Source of the DNA: Rhynchopus sp. YZ270_cl-10
Lineage: Eukaryota; Euglenozoa; Diplonemea; Diplonemida; Diplonemidae
Direction: 5' to 3'
NCBI GenBank assembly: GCA_964035575.1
Contig: OZ037901.1
Location: 248,001 to 312,000 of the forward strand
Length of the DNA stretch: 64,000 bases
The first letter of the stretch is position 1, and every line of letters starts with the position of its first letter. Made by a program: the position numbers and the translations under genes. Positions 39,801 through 49,502 of the stretch are shown in pieces. Under the pieces are notes generated by a model that worked only from the letters and a program-made list of their open reading frames with translations, had not been told where the DNA came from and made no database searches.

Positions 39801-42800
39801 GGAGGTGGAAGCGCTGCAGGTTGAGGAGGATCTTCTCAGCATGGATGAGGCGGCGGCGTCTGCACACTGCACGGTAGTAACGCTGGATGAGGACGGATGC
39901 GTTCCAGCGCCGCTTCCGCGTCGCGCTCTCTTGCTGCATGAGGAAGAGCATGCGCTGCTCACGCATCTCACAGAGGACCTGCTTCGCTGCAATTATACGC
40001 TGCCTCGACAGCCACCACGCCTCTATCGTACGCACCCGCATCCACACATCAACCTTATGACACCCCGTACGTACACGAGAAACAAGCCCCCGCCCCATCC
40101 TCTGCATCACCCCCCTCGCAACAGGCCGCTGCAGCACAAACCACGCAACATATTTCCGTGCCAACACCCCCCGCACCCGCTTCTGTATGGAACGCGCCGC
40201 AAGGTTATGGTCTACGGCAGCAAGGTCTCTCTCCTGCCCCGCACGCCGTGCAGCATAAGCGTCCTTGTAGTTGTACCTCTTCCGCAGAGCATAGCCACGG
40301 TAAAGTGCCTGTATCCTGGTCGCGCTCCGCCCGCCAACCCCTTGCCACATCTCCTGCACAGAACGGTCGATAGTAAGAGACATGTCGGCAACAGCGTTTG
40401 AGAGGAAGTGCGTCTGTTTCCCTGCAACATCGTGGAGGACTTCGGTGCCCAGTTCGCGGTACCCCGGGCTGGTTGTGGGGTCGGGTGCCCAGGTGGCCAG
40501 TAAGGCACTCTCTGCTTCTTTCATCGGTGCGACCTGAGGTGGGGGTCGGAGGATCTGCGACTCTGTTGCACGGCGCCGTAGATTGCCTTTGAAGGCGACG
40601 TCGCCGTCGTCCCCTACTGCCCATTGGTCGTGCTGTGGGGAGGAGACGCTCGCGTCGTCGTCGTCGTACGCCTTGAAGACCTCTGTGCGTATGCTCCTGT
40701 CCAGCTTGCGCCGCAGGGAATGTGTCTTCTGCTTGGCAGCAGCATGTCGCAGCCCCAGGACCTCCTTCTCCACACCCTCCAGCTCTTTGTCCTCCGCATG
40801 CACCATGATCTTCATAGCAAGCATAGGCGACGCTGCCTTAGGTTCGCTGCACATAGCAGACAGAAGTGGGGTGCGTGTCTCAGATGCTGCCTCCGTGCCG
40901 TCAGCCTGCAGCGTTTTCCCCGCAGGGCTCAGCGGAGTTGCCCCAAGCGTGTATCCTTCGGAGACCGCCAAGGTGCGGATGTTGGAGAAGCTGTTCTGGT
41001 CTCCTGCCAAAGAGGCAACCACCAGACACTGCAGATGCCGCTTGCCGATGTTCGCGTAGTACTGTGCGTACAGCCGCGTCAGCTCACGGCGTGCCTTGTG
41101 TTCCAGCTTGAGGGTCCGACTCCGCGCAAGCTTTTCCTCTGCGTTGAGTGGTGGGAAGTGTGTCCGAATGGTGATGACCTTGACATTGTACTGGTGGTAC
41201 GCAGCGATGTCAGTGCGGAGGGATGTTCGGATGCCTTCCTCTATGCGGACACGCTCCTCAAACTCGGCATGCGCAAGCCTGCGGCGCGTCTTCGCGAACA
41301 TCTGCTGCTGCGTCGCCTTCAGGTCTGCTGAGGCGTCCGCCCTCTCAGTGTCCACCGCGCCACGCAGACACGTCTCCTCTGCGAAGAAGAGTTGCTGTGA
41401 GAAGGCCATGAACGTGGCACGCCCGTGGTAGCCTCTACCGACACGGTGCAGGATGTGTCTGCTGTTGCGCTCTAGTATCTTGGTGTTGTAGATGAGATGT
41501 GCGTTGTGTCTGCGGAGGGTGCGCTGCACGACGCCCACTGCAGAGGCGAGGCGGAGACGCATGAGCGCCTCTGCGATGTGGAGGCGCTGCTGCAGGGCAC
41601 GTCCGCACTTCTGTATGCGTGCGGCGGCAGCGTGCATGCGGAATGCGTGGTCGCGTGTCTGCAGGACACAGAGCTTCGAGCGTGCAAAGGCCGCCACTAT
41701 AGTGCTGCAGAAGACAGTGCCGGTGTGCGCCTGTTTGCACTTCGCCAGCGCGCAGGCAGCGGAGCCCGTGCTGCTTTCGTAGAGAAGCTGCAATGCGGAG
41801 ATCTGTGAACCGCGCTGTCCACTCAGAAATCGTGACGTTGTCTGTGTCGACAGCACACCCACCTGGGACACCAGAACCGCCTGCCACTGCGCAACCTTAG
41901 CATGCCGCTGCCGCCGTGCACGCCAGCACCGCACGGCGCGCTGTACACGCGACACACACAACACCACCTTCGCCTCGTACGGCGCTGCCAGCAGATGCAA
42001 GCAACGTGCCAACGGCGCTGCACGCATCAGCAACACCCCAGACGCACTCTGCTGCACACTCAGACGCTTCCTGCACAGCTCCAATGTGAACTTCAATATA
42101 CACAACACCGACGGCACCGGGGACTTGCTCAGTGCAGAATAATGCGCCATCAGACCTACGTTGCGACACGGTTTGCTCAGACCAGCGGGGATCTCCTTGA
42201 GCCGCTCAGCCTCCTCAAGCGTGGCGGTGATTTTCCCGATGCAGGTACAGAAGTGCTGCTCCATCTTTGCGCTGGAGTAGTGCGCGAAGTCGTATGTGTC
42301 CACGAAGCCCTTACCGAGAAGCGTTGTGCGTGGGGGGCAGAAGGGGGCAGGCATTGTGGCGACACGGCCCTCCCAGAACTCAAGGGCACATTCTATGGCT
42401 GCCATCATGATACGGTACTGCCCGGGATCTGACAGAAGCGCTTCATTGGTCCGTGCGCCTCTGTGGTGGAAGCGCGCTGCTGCCATGTGTTTACATGCCT
42501 GCTCACCGGTCATCTTGTACGCAGCCGACAGCGCTGCCTCCACCAATGCCTGCGACCCTTTCACAAGCGTAAGATGCTGCTGGTTGTCACGCTCCCCTTG
42601 CACCTTCAGGTAGAACTCTTCTACAAACTTCAAATTCCGCAGCCTCTCCTTGCCACCACTGCACTCTGCCAACAGACGCAACACTGCCGGTGTAGGTGCA
42701 AACAGATACGGTGAAGCATACGCCCCAATACGGTCCAATATCCCCTTCAGCCCGGGCGGCACTCTGTTGATACGGTGGTCTTTCAGCGCACCCTCCAGCA

Positions 42801-44175
42801 AGGCAAGCAGACGCGCGCAATCCAGGTTATCCGCCCCTGAGTACAAAGGTACACGGGTCTCTAGACATTCGAGGATAGTGCGTACAAAATCGCGTGGACT
42901 GTTGTTCCTCAGAAGCGCAGCCTTCTGCTCGATGACGAAAGACTGGCAAATGATCTGCAGCTGTGCTGCGCACTTCCCAAAGGAGTGCGCAACAGCAGGA
43001 GTAGCGATGATACTGTACGGTGCAGCCAGGGCACTGCCGACACCCATATCCACACCAAGAAGTGTCTGCAGGCGTGACAAGAAGAACGGTGCATTCCTTG
43101 CAACAGCCTCCTGCAAACTCTGTGTATCGCACAGCACCGACTGCGGCAACAACAGGGGTGCACATATCGTGTGCGCACGCTGTGCCACTGCGGCCCACAC
43201 CTTTGGCAGCACGTCTGATACATCCATCGCATCCTCTTCCTCCTTCCCTTCCTCCCCTTCCTCTTTCTCCTCCTCCCCCTCCTCAGCCCCACCCTCCCCC
43301 TCAGAACCCTGCTCCCGACCTGCCTGAGAACGTTTCTTAGGAGGGTCCTTCAGAGGCTCTGGTGCACACACCTTTGAGTGCACCAGAAGCGACAGCAGCA
43401 ACTCCGCCTGTTCCGGACCAACACAGTGCGGTGGAAATGCTGTGAGGATGATGTCTGCCACTGCAAACACAGCACAGTCGACGGACGTGAAGAACGCAGA
43501 GGTGTGGCCGGCTGCACGCACCTCTGCTGCTGCCTTGAGCGAGGGGAGCAAGACGTGGAACATTCCGTCACGCCCAAGGTGCACAAAGGAAGCCGCTGCC
43601 TCGGTGTTGTGGAAGCCTGCCAGAAGGAGCTGTGTGGCAAGCAGGTTGCTCTTCCTCGCCTCACCCTGCAGCGCAGAGTCCACCAGGGGCGGGAGTGGGC
43701 GCACCCGATGCAGGCTCTCGGCATACCGTATCGGCGTCGAGACAGCCACAGCAAGGTGCGGGATGCGGCTCATCCGAAGCTGTGCTGCCATCCGCTGCTC
43801 AACATGCATCAACGCAAGCCTCGTACCTGCCACATTCTGTGGCACTGTGCTCACAAACCAACCTGATGCAGCAGGGTCCGCACTACGTTGCTGCACAACG
43901 TTCATATGGGAGTGCGGAGACATCGCTGCCTCCTCAAAGTGCGGTTGTGGGTACAGCTGCTGTTCAACCCATCCCTCGGGTGTGTGGTTGTGCATATGTT
44001 CGCCACGTCTGTGTGCAGCCTCAAGAAATGCGGTGTGCATCGCGTCCTCCGTCTCGCAAGGCACCGCCTGGCATGCCTGCAGAACATTATCCAGACGTTG
44101 CGCGCTCAACCGCGGAACCACTTCAGCTATGCTGAGAGTGGTCACCGGCCACTCCACAGACACATCGCCCATCAT
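36817..44175 (-). CDS. Giant IQ-repeat protein with C-terminal leucine-rich repeats
   Basis: One intronless frame of 2452 residues, start ATG 44175 (a second ATG is adjacent), TAA at 36817. The upstream extension of the frame lacks ATG. Residues 1-740 are mostly helical with an acidic Glu/Gly tract near 290-317 and no recognised domain; I see no calponin-homology domain, so it is not a plain ASPM. From about 745 to 1935 there are roughly two dozen IQ motifs (for example IQALYRGYALRKR, LQRFWKGVLTRR, IQGAFIGWTHRR, IQRVWKGYLVRK), which would bind calmodulin or centrin along a stiff helix. Residues ~1965-2185 are a charged Glu/Arg coiled-coil-like region. The last ~125 residues are 3-4 leucine-rich repeats of ribonuclease-inhibitor type (VDLSGAALTD, LKLDENEVND, LSLRSNRLTD, IDVGGNIRA). 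Probable role: cytoskeletal scaffold of a flagellum, basal body or spindle. Confidence 0.85.
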   Translation of the reverse strand: MMGDVSVEWPVTTLSIAEVVPRLSAQRLDNVLQACQAVPCETEDAMHTAFLEAAHRRGEHMHNHTPEGWVEQQLYPQPHFEEAAMSPHSHMNVVQQRSADPAASGWFVSTVPQNVAGTRLALMHVEQRMAAQLRMSRIPHLAVAVSTPIRYAESLHRVRPLPPLVDSALQGEARKSNLLATQLLLAGFHNTEAAASFVHLGRDGMFHVLLPSLKAAAEVRAAGHTSAFFTSVDCAVFAVADIILTAFPPHCVGPEQAELLLSLLVHSKVCAPEPLKDPPKKRSQAGREQGSEGEGGAEEGEEEKEEGEEGKEEEDAMDVSDVLPKVWAAVAQRAHTICAPLLLPQSVLCDTQSLQEAVARNAPFFLSRLQTLLGVDMGVGSALAAPYSIIATPAVAHSFGKCAAQLQIICQSFVIEQKAALLRNNSPRDFVRTILECLETRVPLYSGADNLDCARLLALLEGALKDHRINRVPPGLKGILDRIGAYASPYLFAPTPAVLRLLAECSGGKERLRNLKFVEEFYLKVQGERDNQQHLTLVKGSQALVEAALSAAYKMTGEQACKHMAAARFHHRGARTNEALLSDPGQYRIMMAAIECALEFWEGRVATMPAPFCPPRTTLLGKGFVDTYDFAHYSSAKMEQHFCTCIGKITATLEEAERLKEIPAGLSKPCRNVGLMAHYSALSKSPVPSVLCILKFTLELCRKRLSVQQSASGVLLMRAAPLARCLHLLAAPYEAKVVLCVSRVQRAVRCWRARRQRHAKVAQWQAVLVSQVGVLSTQTTSRFLSGQRGSQISALQLLYESSTGSAACALAKCKQAHTGTVFCSTIVAAFARSKLCVLQTRDHAFRMHAAAARIQKCGRALQQRLHIAEALMRLRLASAVGVVQRTLRRHNAHLIYNTKILERNSRHILHRVGRGYHGRATFMAFSQQLFFAEETCLRGAVDTERADASADLKATQQQMFAKTRRRLAHAEFEERVRIEEGIRTSLRTDIAAYHQYNVKVITIRTHFPPLNAEEKLARSRTLKLEHKARRELTRLYAQYYANIGKRHLQCLVVASLAGDQNSFSNIRTLAVSEGYTLGATPLSPAGKTLQADGTEAASETRTPLLSAMCSEPKAASPMLAMKIMVHAEDKELEGVEKEVLGLRHAAAKQKTHSLRRKLDRSIRTEVFKAYDDDDASVSSPQHDQWAVGDDGDVAFKGNLRRRATESQILRPPPQVAPMKEAESALLATWAPDPTTSPGYRELGTEVLHDVAGKQTHFLSNAVADMSLTIDRSVQEMWQGVGGRSATRIQALYRGYALRKRYNYKDAYAARRAGQERDLAAVDHNLAARSIQKRVRGVLARKYVAWFVLQRPVARGVMQRMGRGLVSRVRTGCHKVDVWMRVRTIEAWWLSRQRIIAAKQVLCEMREQRMLFLMQQESATRKRRWNASVLIQRYYRAVCRRRRLIHAEKILLNLQRFHLLDPCEMFLYKQSEYILDARRLQKQDKHAARLHCPRKVNLVVTPLQRMHRQQSHLQKARKHILNVKRAKLSLPRACVRLQRFWKGVLTRRLVQRYRSAILTSCARIKCIKRGHDARMHCAQQRAVIRNKAATKIQGAFIGWTHRRRQGNAMVRKRVERRMVLREAAAVTLQAVYRGYTARSAYRAERSFQQDKKHLIRVGCSCRIVQRFLRGCLARSKLRRLHRAAKSIQTFYRFQLRHRLFVKKRLVQQSAARRIQRTARNSSTRKTIRKLRKAREAAYVRRDEEERCEDAVTHIQKAWRGHKGRGAAVVRKEAVHTDLLNTNALSIQTCWRRHRAQDEVSRTRAAKTTSAICIQSLWKGQKQRRAYQDHVRMMSMKTEAAALRLQRFQRVVVARARFKRVRLEHRLRLNELLIHTSTHNLQRIGRAMRARREAKRSHVFLSINAIKVQRVWVGHIIRFMTRPLLSLRKTSAFKIQRVWKGYLVRKVVVPLMRARRKRSTRVAVWEADVWQLFTDECLYIKQAEMTHRREVNSSADDGHVALLQQREEHRVAMLQLSQRRKQRHEFTRLREGIERTEMGEIDAVALQQWRREFMAREAQRKEVLQRVVDRSYEEYTQILADETEARELILSQSNDLYRDACLKEWRRLWVNEQDKVTEEAQRKTQIKEAHLSPEQLLLKRRQEQYNAERKLSEELTCMERTRRHQLDSTEKCNEFRMSYFSRRLDEMRKPGADKAAKRRPPANEAPHDTNFVPLNGTYPATKGRAASNPLLSTYGGREQKKLAELDSVVASAVPLRPFASEWIVRRREEESAALQQTGYSAPPALTMGSKKPHFVPGSRSAKGRVQCVLPALAADDPSVVEVDLSGAALTDVHLHSLLSALKNNTSCKTLKLDENEVNDTMAKQIAEVLCTQQSVSFLSLRSNRLTDAGVQALVPAVKQNRNLRRIDVGGNIRATAAGCNALESALTVNARFTASVPFPHCLGRRVSIPVQNAL

Positions 44176-44407
44176 GAGGAACTGATCCTTCGTGATGAAT
44201 AAAGTGTAGAGTAAAGTAGGGAGAACGGGGAGAAGGGGAAGAAAGAGGCACAGCACGAACCCACGATCAGCTCATCAGGACAGCTTTTATACAGTTTACT
44301 CCACAGCCCCCATACCCCAAACCCCCACCCACGAAAGTCAACACCTCAGCTCTAAGCAAAACCGAATCAGCGGACTTTCTGCAGAACAGTGTCGGCACGG
44401 TGTCTAC

Positions 44408-44440
44408 AATGCGCCTCTGGAGACACGCTCCATGCACACT
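44408..44440 (-). repeat. Possible type A hairpin relic
   Basis: Minus strand: GGAGCGTGTCTCCAGAGGCG, CATTGTAGAC. The CAGAGGCG core is intact and the tail differs. About 235 bp upstream of the IQ/LRR start. Confidence 0.35.
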
Positions 44441-45760
44441 CTTCCACGCACACTCTCCTCACAACAGGTCTATCACCAGTTTTCGACCCTACAAAGGCTT
44501 GCCACCCAAAACCCTCCACCCCCTTCGCTCCCAAAGCATGCACAAAAGAGGATTTTGCATTTAACAAGGGAGTCCGTCCTCACCCCGTACCCCTTCACTC
44601 TCTATCCTCCCGTCGCCCCCACACCTATCAGCTGACGGCGTTTTTTCCCCTCTCCCCCTTCCCCTTGGCTTTTAGAACCTCCCAAAGACACAGGGAACCT
44701 GCGACTGAGGAAAGGCAGCGCTATACTCCACCCCCTTCTCCCTCTACAGACCAACGTATCCCCCCCTTAGGTTACCCTTTTGCAAAGGCTTGAATAAACC
44801 TGCACAGAAGCATTCAAACACACGGATGCAGGCATAAAACCCTGGGCACACAAGACTGCAACGTATCCTCCTCCCAGCTAGCTCTCCAACAAGGTGTGGT
44901 TGAAAGCAAAGCCCTTCAGAAGATAAAGCATGAAAAGGGTGTAGTCGAAACAACCCTGTATTCCCCCGGCTGCCAATACCGAATCACCCCACTCACCTCA
45001 CCCCAGCATATCCCAGTCATGATCAGTTGGAGACTGAACAAAACGGAACACTGTGCTGTCGCTGATTGCCCAACCCCAATACCACTCTCCTCACATCACC
45101 CCCTGCCTCCTCCTCTACTGCTGGACCAAAAAAAAAAAAACCCCCCCCATTGTGCTGGCCCTCCTCCCTTCTCCAAAAAGGAGAAGAGGTAAATACCCTG
45201 GCGCCAAATGAGGTCGATTGGTGCGAATTTTTCCCGATGTCACCCAATGGATCGTACAATTAGCAGCACACCGTGAGAGGACCATCATTCTACAGTGTCA
45301 CACCGTAACCCAGTGCAGAACAAACCCTGACCCTGACTGCTGGTCGTCATTCCATACTCTAAACCACCCTATCAAATCGCATCGGAAGCCACTAAGCCCG
45401 GTTCTTGTTTTTCCCCCCCATGCGGGCACCGTTTTCCCTCCTGAGGACAACAGAAGAGAGAAAAATAGAATAGTCCCGTCTCCCCTGTGGACAACGGGAG
45501 CCAATCTAGCCACTTCACCCCCCCATTGAGTTACCCCTCAAAGAGTTTTTAAAAAAAGATGGGGAGGTTGGGGCTTTTTTTTCTTTTATTTCGTCTATTT
45601 CGTTCTATTTAACGGTCTTATTCCCCTTTTCCCACGAATCACGCAGATCCTCCACAAGCCCTTCTCTGTGCACCAACCACATGAGGATGAAAAAGTACAT
45701 GAATACAAAAAAAAAAAAAAAAAACAAAAAAAGAAGAAGAAGAGAGAAAGAGAGAGGCTG

Positions 45761-45797
45761 GTAAGATGACCCTGAGCCTTACAGTGCTTGGTCACCT
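45761..45797 (-). repeat. GAGGC-family hairpin, type B, diverged
   Basis: Minus strand: GGTGACCAAGCACTGTAAGG, CTCAGGGTCATCTTAC. The arms pair as in type B; the loop is changed. A pyrimidine-rich tail follows. Confidence 0.55.
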
Positions 45798-45858
45798 ATG
45801 AAGGTAAAGCTTGGAAGGATGTGTCTCGCGTGGATACACATCAACTATGATAGTGGGG

Positions 45859-45895
45859 TTGAAAGTGGAAGCGCCTTGAGGGGGCGCAGGCACCA
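45859..45895 (-). repeat. GAGGC-family hairpin, type A, diverged
   Basis: Minus strand: TGGTGCCTGCGCCCCCTCAA, GGCGCTTCCACTTTCAACCC. GGTGCC/CTTCCAC arms and the CTTTCAAC tail are retained. Confidence 0.5.
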
Positions 45896-45964
45896 AGAGA
45901 GATGAATGGCGGATTACACATATCTTGCAAAAGAAGAAAAACAAAAAAAAAAAAAAAAAGTGAA

Positions 45965-46005
45965 TTTGATAGTGCAAAAACGCCTCTGGGACGCAGGCAC
46001 TGACC
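45965..46005 (-). repeat. GAGGC-core hairpin repeat, type A
   Basis: Minus strand: GTCAGTGCCTGCGTCCCAGA, GGCGTTTTTGCACTATC, AAATTCAC, then a T17 run. One of the best type A copies. Confidence 0.65.
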
Positions 46006-46273
46006 AACAGAATGAAGCGTAGAATGTATGGCGGGTTTCTTTATGCTACCCACACAGACCCCAACGCAACAGGAGAAGGGAACGTCTCCCTGTGCAATAA
46101 AAGTGAAAGTTGTTGCTATAAAAAAGGGAAGAACTAAAACTTTTAGAAATGATACTGCCCACACTGACACATCTTTTCCTAAAAAGAAAAACTTGAAAGT
46201 GGAAAAATTGTATGATTTTGGACTACTATCACATAGCCGCAGTTTTTTTTTTCTTCCGAAAGTGGAAGAAGCA

Positions 46274-46827
46274 GGGGACATTGGTAGTTTGAGATTTTGA
46301 AAAAAAAGCCGGTGTGAGCCAAAAAAGCCGGTGTGAGGCAATTTTTTTTTCCCCACGCATTTTTGGCAGAGACCTCCACAACTCTTTCCCCTCCGCGCCC
46401 TTGTCTAACCATATGGCATCAAAACTTTTCTGGCGAAGCCACGGTACGCAACATTTCAAAAATTGTGACATAAAATCGCACGCTTTTATAGCCAAACTAT
46501 GGTAAAGGTAGCTGTGACTATGGCATAGGGTAGAGCTGTGGGCTACCGCTCGTCATTTTTAGCTGCGCCGCAGGCGCACGGTACGCTACTTTTTTATGAG
46601 AGTTGCAAACATCTATTTCTTTTGATTGAACGGACCGATTGGTCTTTGTGGTGGGGTCACATGCACATAAGAAACCGCTACAGATGTGGTTGTAGCCTTG
46701 TATGAGGAGATAAAATTCAGAAAAAAATTCAAAAATCTGCCTTTTTCTTTTTTTTTTTTTTTTCTCAAAATCCCACACCGGCTTAGCCGGTGTGGCCACA
46801 CCGGCACACCGGCATACTAATGTCCCC
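46274..46827. mobile_element. Inverted-repeat element with GCCGGTGTG subterminal motifs (element VI)
   Basis: Ends GGGGACATTGGTA (46274-46286) and the complement of GGGGACATTAGTA (46815-46827) are inverted with one mismatch. Inside are repeated GCCGGTGTG units: two at 46306-46336 and several in both orientations at 46775-46813. The target duplication is not clear. The centre contains the two-block GTACCG module also found in element II, in reverse. No transposase. Likely non-autonomous and old. Confidence 0.55.
46431..46595 (-). repeat. GTACCGTGCGCC module, copy 2
   Basis: Minus strand: AGTAGCGTACCGTGCGCC and TGCGGCGCAGC at 46595-46561, then TTGAAATGTTGCGTACCGTG and GCTTCGCC at 46463-46431. 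Same two blocks and order as 11571-11693, with spacing about 40 bp longer. Lies inside element VI. Confidence 0.7.
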
Positions 46828-47254
46828 TGGGAAGAAGGGAACGAAATGTAAGGGCACACAGCGTTTCTGTGGTATGACACTGTTTGGATACAAAATGAGA
46901 TTCGCTGTCCATAAGGGAGTGTTGTGTTCTGCCAAAAATAAAACCCCCTTGGTCATTTGTATAGACTGAAATCGTGAAGTACTTTGAATAAAAAAAGGTG
47001 TAGATCTGTCCACCCAAAAAAGGGGTAAAGATTGTTTCAACCGTTAGGGTTAGATCAACCAAATAAGGTCTACAGGGGAATGCAGCAAGACCGTGTAAAA
47101 GTGAATTAACCCGGTAGGTGTCTCCAAAACCACGCTTTTTACTGGCGACGAGGAAACAAAAATAGTGGGGAGGGAGGGGTTAGGTGAACTAATGCCTTCG
47201 CTACACACGCAGAAGCAGGCCTACAATTCTGTGCAAATATAAAATAAAATAAAA

Positions 47255-47285
47255 TTGAAAGATGTGCCTCACGGTGCGTGCATGG
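47255..47285 (-). repeat. GAGGC-core hairpin repeat, type D
   Basis: Minus strand: CCATGCACGCACCGTGAGGC, ACATCTTTCAATTTTATTTT. Core GTGAGGC and tail CTTTCAATTTT retained. Confidence 0.6.
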
Positions 47286-47743
47286 CGGGGAGATTTTTTT
47301 TTATTTTTAAAACCATGTTTCAAATACTATCACACAATTACTCCTTTAGATGAGAGAGGAAGTATTTATATAAAATAAGTCGGAAGGGTGTCCATGCATG
47401 AAACAAAGGTCTTAGTCTGCCATCACAAAAACAAAAAAAATATATATCCCTCACTTTTGAGGGCAACTTTCAACAAACACATCGAGACGTTCGACGTGCA
47501 ACTACACGCACACAAAACTGGGTAACATCCCGCCACCTCGGAACTACCCACACCTGCTTTCAAACACCACAAAACGGGTACCCACTTTGCATCAGAATCG
47601 AAGCACACACATACACACGCAAAACGCATATTGAGGCACAAACAGACTACTGAGAAAAGCTATGAAGTTGTGGGCTGTATCCCGTATAAACTATTAAAAG
47701 GGAGAGAGCGAAAGAGATGAGAGCAGGCACTCCGCTAGGTACT

Positions 47744-47776
47744 AAAGTTCTGTTGATTGTCAACAGAACTTTTTGA
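47744..47776. repeat. Hairpin AAAGTTCTGTTG ... CAACAGAACTTT
   Basis: Perfect 12-bp inverted arms separated by a 5-base loop (ATTGT). AAAGTTCTG recurs once more about 40 bp downstream after an A-run. Confidence 0.7.
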
Positions 47777-47920
47777 AAATGGGGAAAAAAAGAAAAAAAA
47801 AAAAAGTTCTGCTAAGTGGTTCAGACCCGTTCTACCTGTCAAAAAAGCTCAGGAGAAGAAGATATGGAGAGGTGAGTGCTCAAACGTCCCAAAAAAGTCA
47901 AAATCGGGCGTTGGTAAAAA

Positions 47921-47954
47921 AAAAAGTTGCGCACCGTGCGCCTGCGGCGCAAGC
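47921..47954 (+). repeat. GTACCGTGCGCC module, copy 3 (first block only)
   Basis: AAGTTGCGCACCGTGCGCCT, GCGGCGCAAGC after an A-run. One or two bases differ from the other copies. No second block found nearby. Confidence 0.6.
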
Positions 47955-48237
47955 ATGTACCCCACCAACGTGGACCATCAACAGAATATTTTCAAAATCG
48001 GAAATCCTAGCGGAGAGCCTGGATGAGAGTGGATTAAAAAAAAAAAAAAACTGCATTGAAATAGACACCATTTAAAGAGTGACACGGCGATATTGCAAAA
48101 CAAAGCAAATGCCTTTGTCCCTCCAACTGCAGGGAAGGGGGAAAGGAGAGAGACGGGAGGGGAGTGGGGACGGGGTTCTAAATGAAACCCCCATAACAGT
48201 TCACCGGATCATAAAAATAAGAATAACAAAAAAAAAA

Positions 48238-48270
48238 TTTGAAAGGTGAAACGTCTTGTAGGTGCGCAAG
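48238..48270 (-). repeat. Possible type D hairpin relic
   Basis: Minus strand: CTTGCGCACCTACAAGACGT, TTCACCTTTCAAATTT. Only the tail matches well. Confidence 0.3.
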
Positions 48271-48605
48271 AATACATCACATTGCATAGCAAAGCCTACG
48301 GCTGAGCCTCATGGTGAAAGTATAATTTACTCCTCTTCAGGGCGGTTATAGGGGGGAAATGGTCACCTTACCTGATTCTAGCATGCTGGAGCTTGAAATG
48401 AACGGGATCCACTGACTGTGGGTACGTGCTTAAAACTTGAAACGCAGCTTCACAAATAACCGTGCAGTGCATGTCCAACAAAATGCACAACTGCGTTCCA
48501 TAGATTGAGCACGACCCCCTAACCGCAGTGATCATTCTTTGTCAACGCCCAGCAGAGACAGTTATAAGGCAATCGCACCATGACCCATCACCTCCCCTGA
48601 GTCGT

Positions 48606-48625
48606 CCCCCCCCCCCCCCCCCCCC
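48606..48625 (+). repeat. Poly-C run
   Basis: Uninterrupted run of about 20 C. Confidence 0.9.
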
Positions 48626-48787
48626 ATAACCCCTCCCTATCATACGTACGATTCTGTGTGTGTTTTTTTCCCTTTTCTTGCTATTACAATTTTGACTTTC
48701 TTAGAAAAGAAATGCATTTTTTCATTGTTTTCGCCCCATGACGAACATGGTTCGCCCAGGGACTGTGGTTCTTGTGAGGGGGTGGGT

Positions 48788-48931
48788 CACATACAGTGCA
48801 TCCGAGGTGGATCAGAGAACGTTCTCGGGGATTTTCGAATCCGAGAATGCCCAAAAAAAATTAATGTGGGGTGTGCGGGTTAGAGAGTGCCCGAGAATGC
48901 CCTGAGAGTCGACTCAGATGCACTGTATGCC
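48788..48931. mobile_element. ~145-bp inverted-repeat element related to element II
   Basis: CATACAGTGCATC (48790-48802) is the exact inverted counterpart of GATGCACTGTATG (48917-48929). The right end continues as GCC then TA, as in element II, whose terminus GGCATACTGTGC is near-identical in form; the left TA flank is altered. Internal CCGAGAATGCCC motifs repeat, analogous to subterminal repeats. Confidence 0.6.
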
Positions 48932-49276
48932 TAGCGGGGAGCGGGTGGGTTGGGGTGGAGGGAAATGGGAATACAATAACGACATGACACAAACGAAGAT
49001 CAGAGGGGGGTTAGTTAGGCCATAAAATCGGTTTTTCAAAACAAAGAAATCCTCTCTAAACCCTTGATCCATCTTTAACAAAAAAAATATAAAAATGCGC
49101 AAGTTGAGAACACATATGACCAAGAGAAACGTGTACAGTGCCTGGGTTCAGCGAGACTACCCATAGAGTCACACCGTAATACCAGGATGCGCGGCAAAAT
49201 TACCGATATCTAAAGTTTAAAAGAAGAAGAAAGTCTGATAGACATTGCGGCTTTGGCAACTTGGCAATACTAAGGC

Positions 49277-49297
49277 GGGGGGGGGGGGGGGGGGGGG
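49277..49297 (+). repeat. Poly-G run
   Basis: Uninterrupted run of about 21 G, potential quadruplex former. Confidence 0.9.
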
Positions 49298-49502
49298 TAA
49301 GAGTGGGGGATTTTATCACAATACACTCGAACATCTAAAAAAAAGGGGGGAGGGGAATGTAGTATGTGGTATGTGGTATGGGGGTCACATCGCACCATTT
49401 CCCTGATGCGTACCCCTCCCAGCAATGAAACACACGTTGAGAAGAAGCCCCCAAAGAGCGATGAGCGATGGTGTGCACCCGGCTGTCCAAACCCCACTCC
49501 CG

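Larger units (their letters stand above)
44176..46273. other. Gene-poor spacer upstream of the IQ/LRR gene
   Basis: No supported gene. Plus-strand Pro/Ser-rich frames near 44389-44793 lack any domain. Contains four hairpin repeats listed separately. Confidence 0.5.
46828..49502. other. Gene-poor spacer with repeats
   Basis: No supported gene. Contains hairpins (47255, 48238), a third GTACCG-type module (47921), a perfect-arm hairpin near 47744-47776, a C-run, a small inverted-repeat element (48788) and a G-run. Confidence 0.5.

Noticed and set aside
44176-44256. Upstream extension of the IQ/LRR frame
   Set aside because: Begins at GTG and encodes a Leu/Pro-rich stretch; the first ATG is 44175. 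The same logic was applied at 25866, 28984 and 33629.
44389-44793. Plus-strand Pro/Ser-rich frame
   Set aside because: No domain, no codon pattern and no conserved motif; lies over a hairpin relic.
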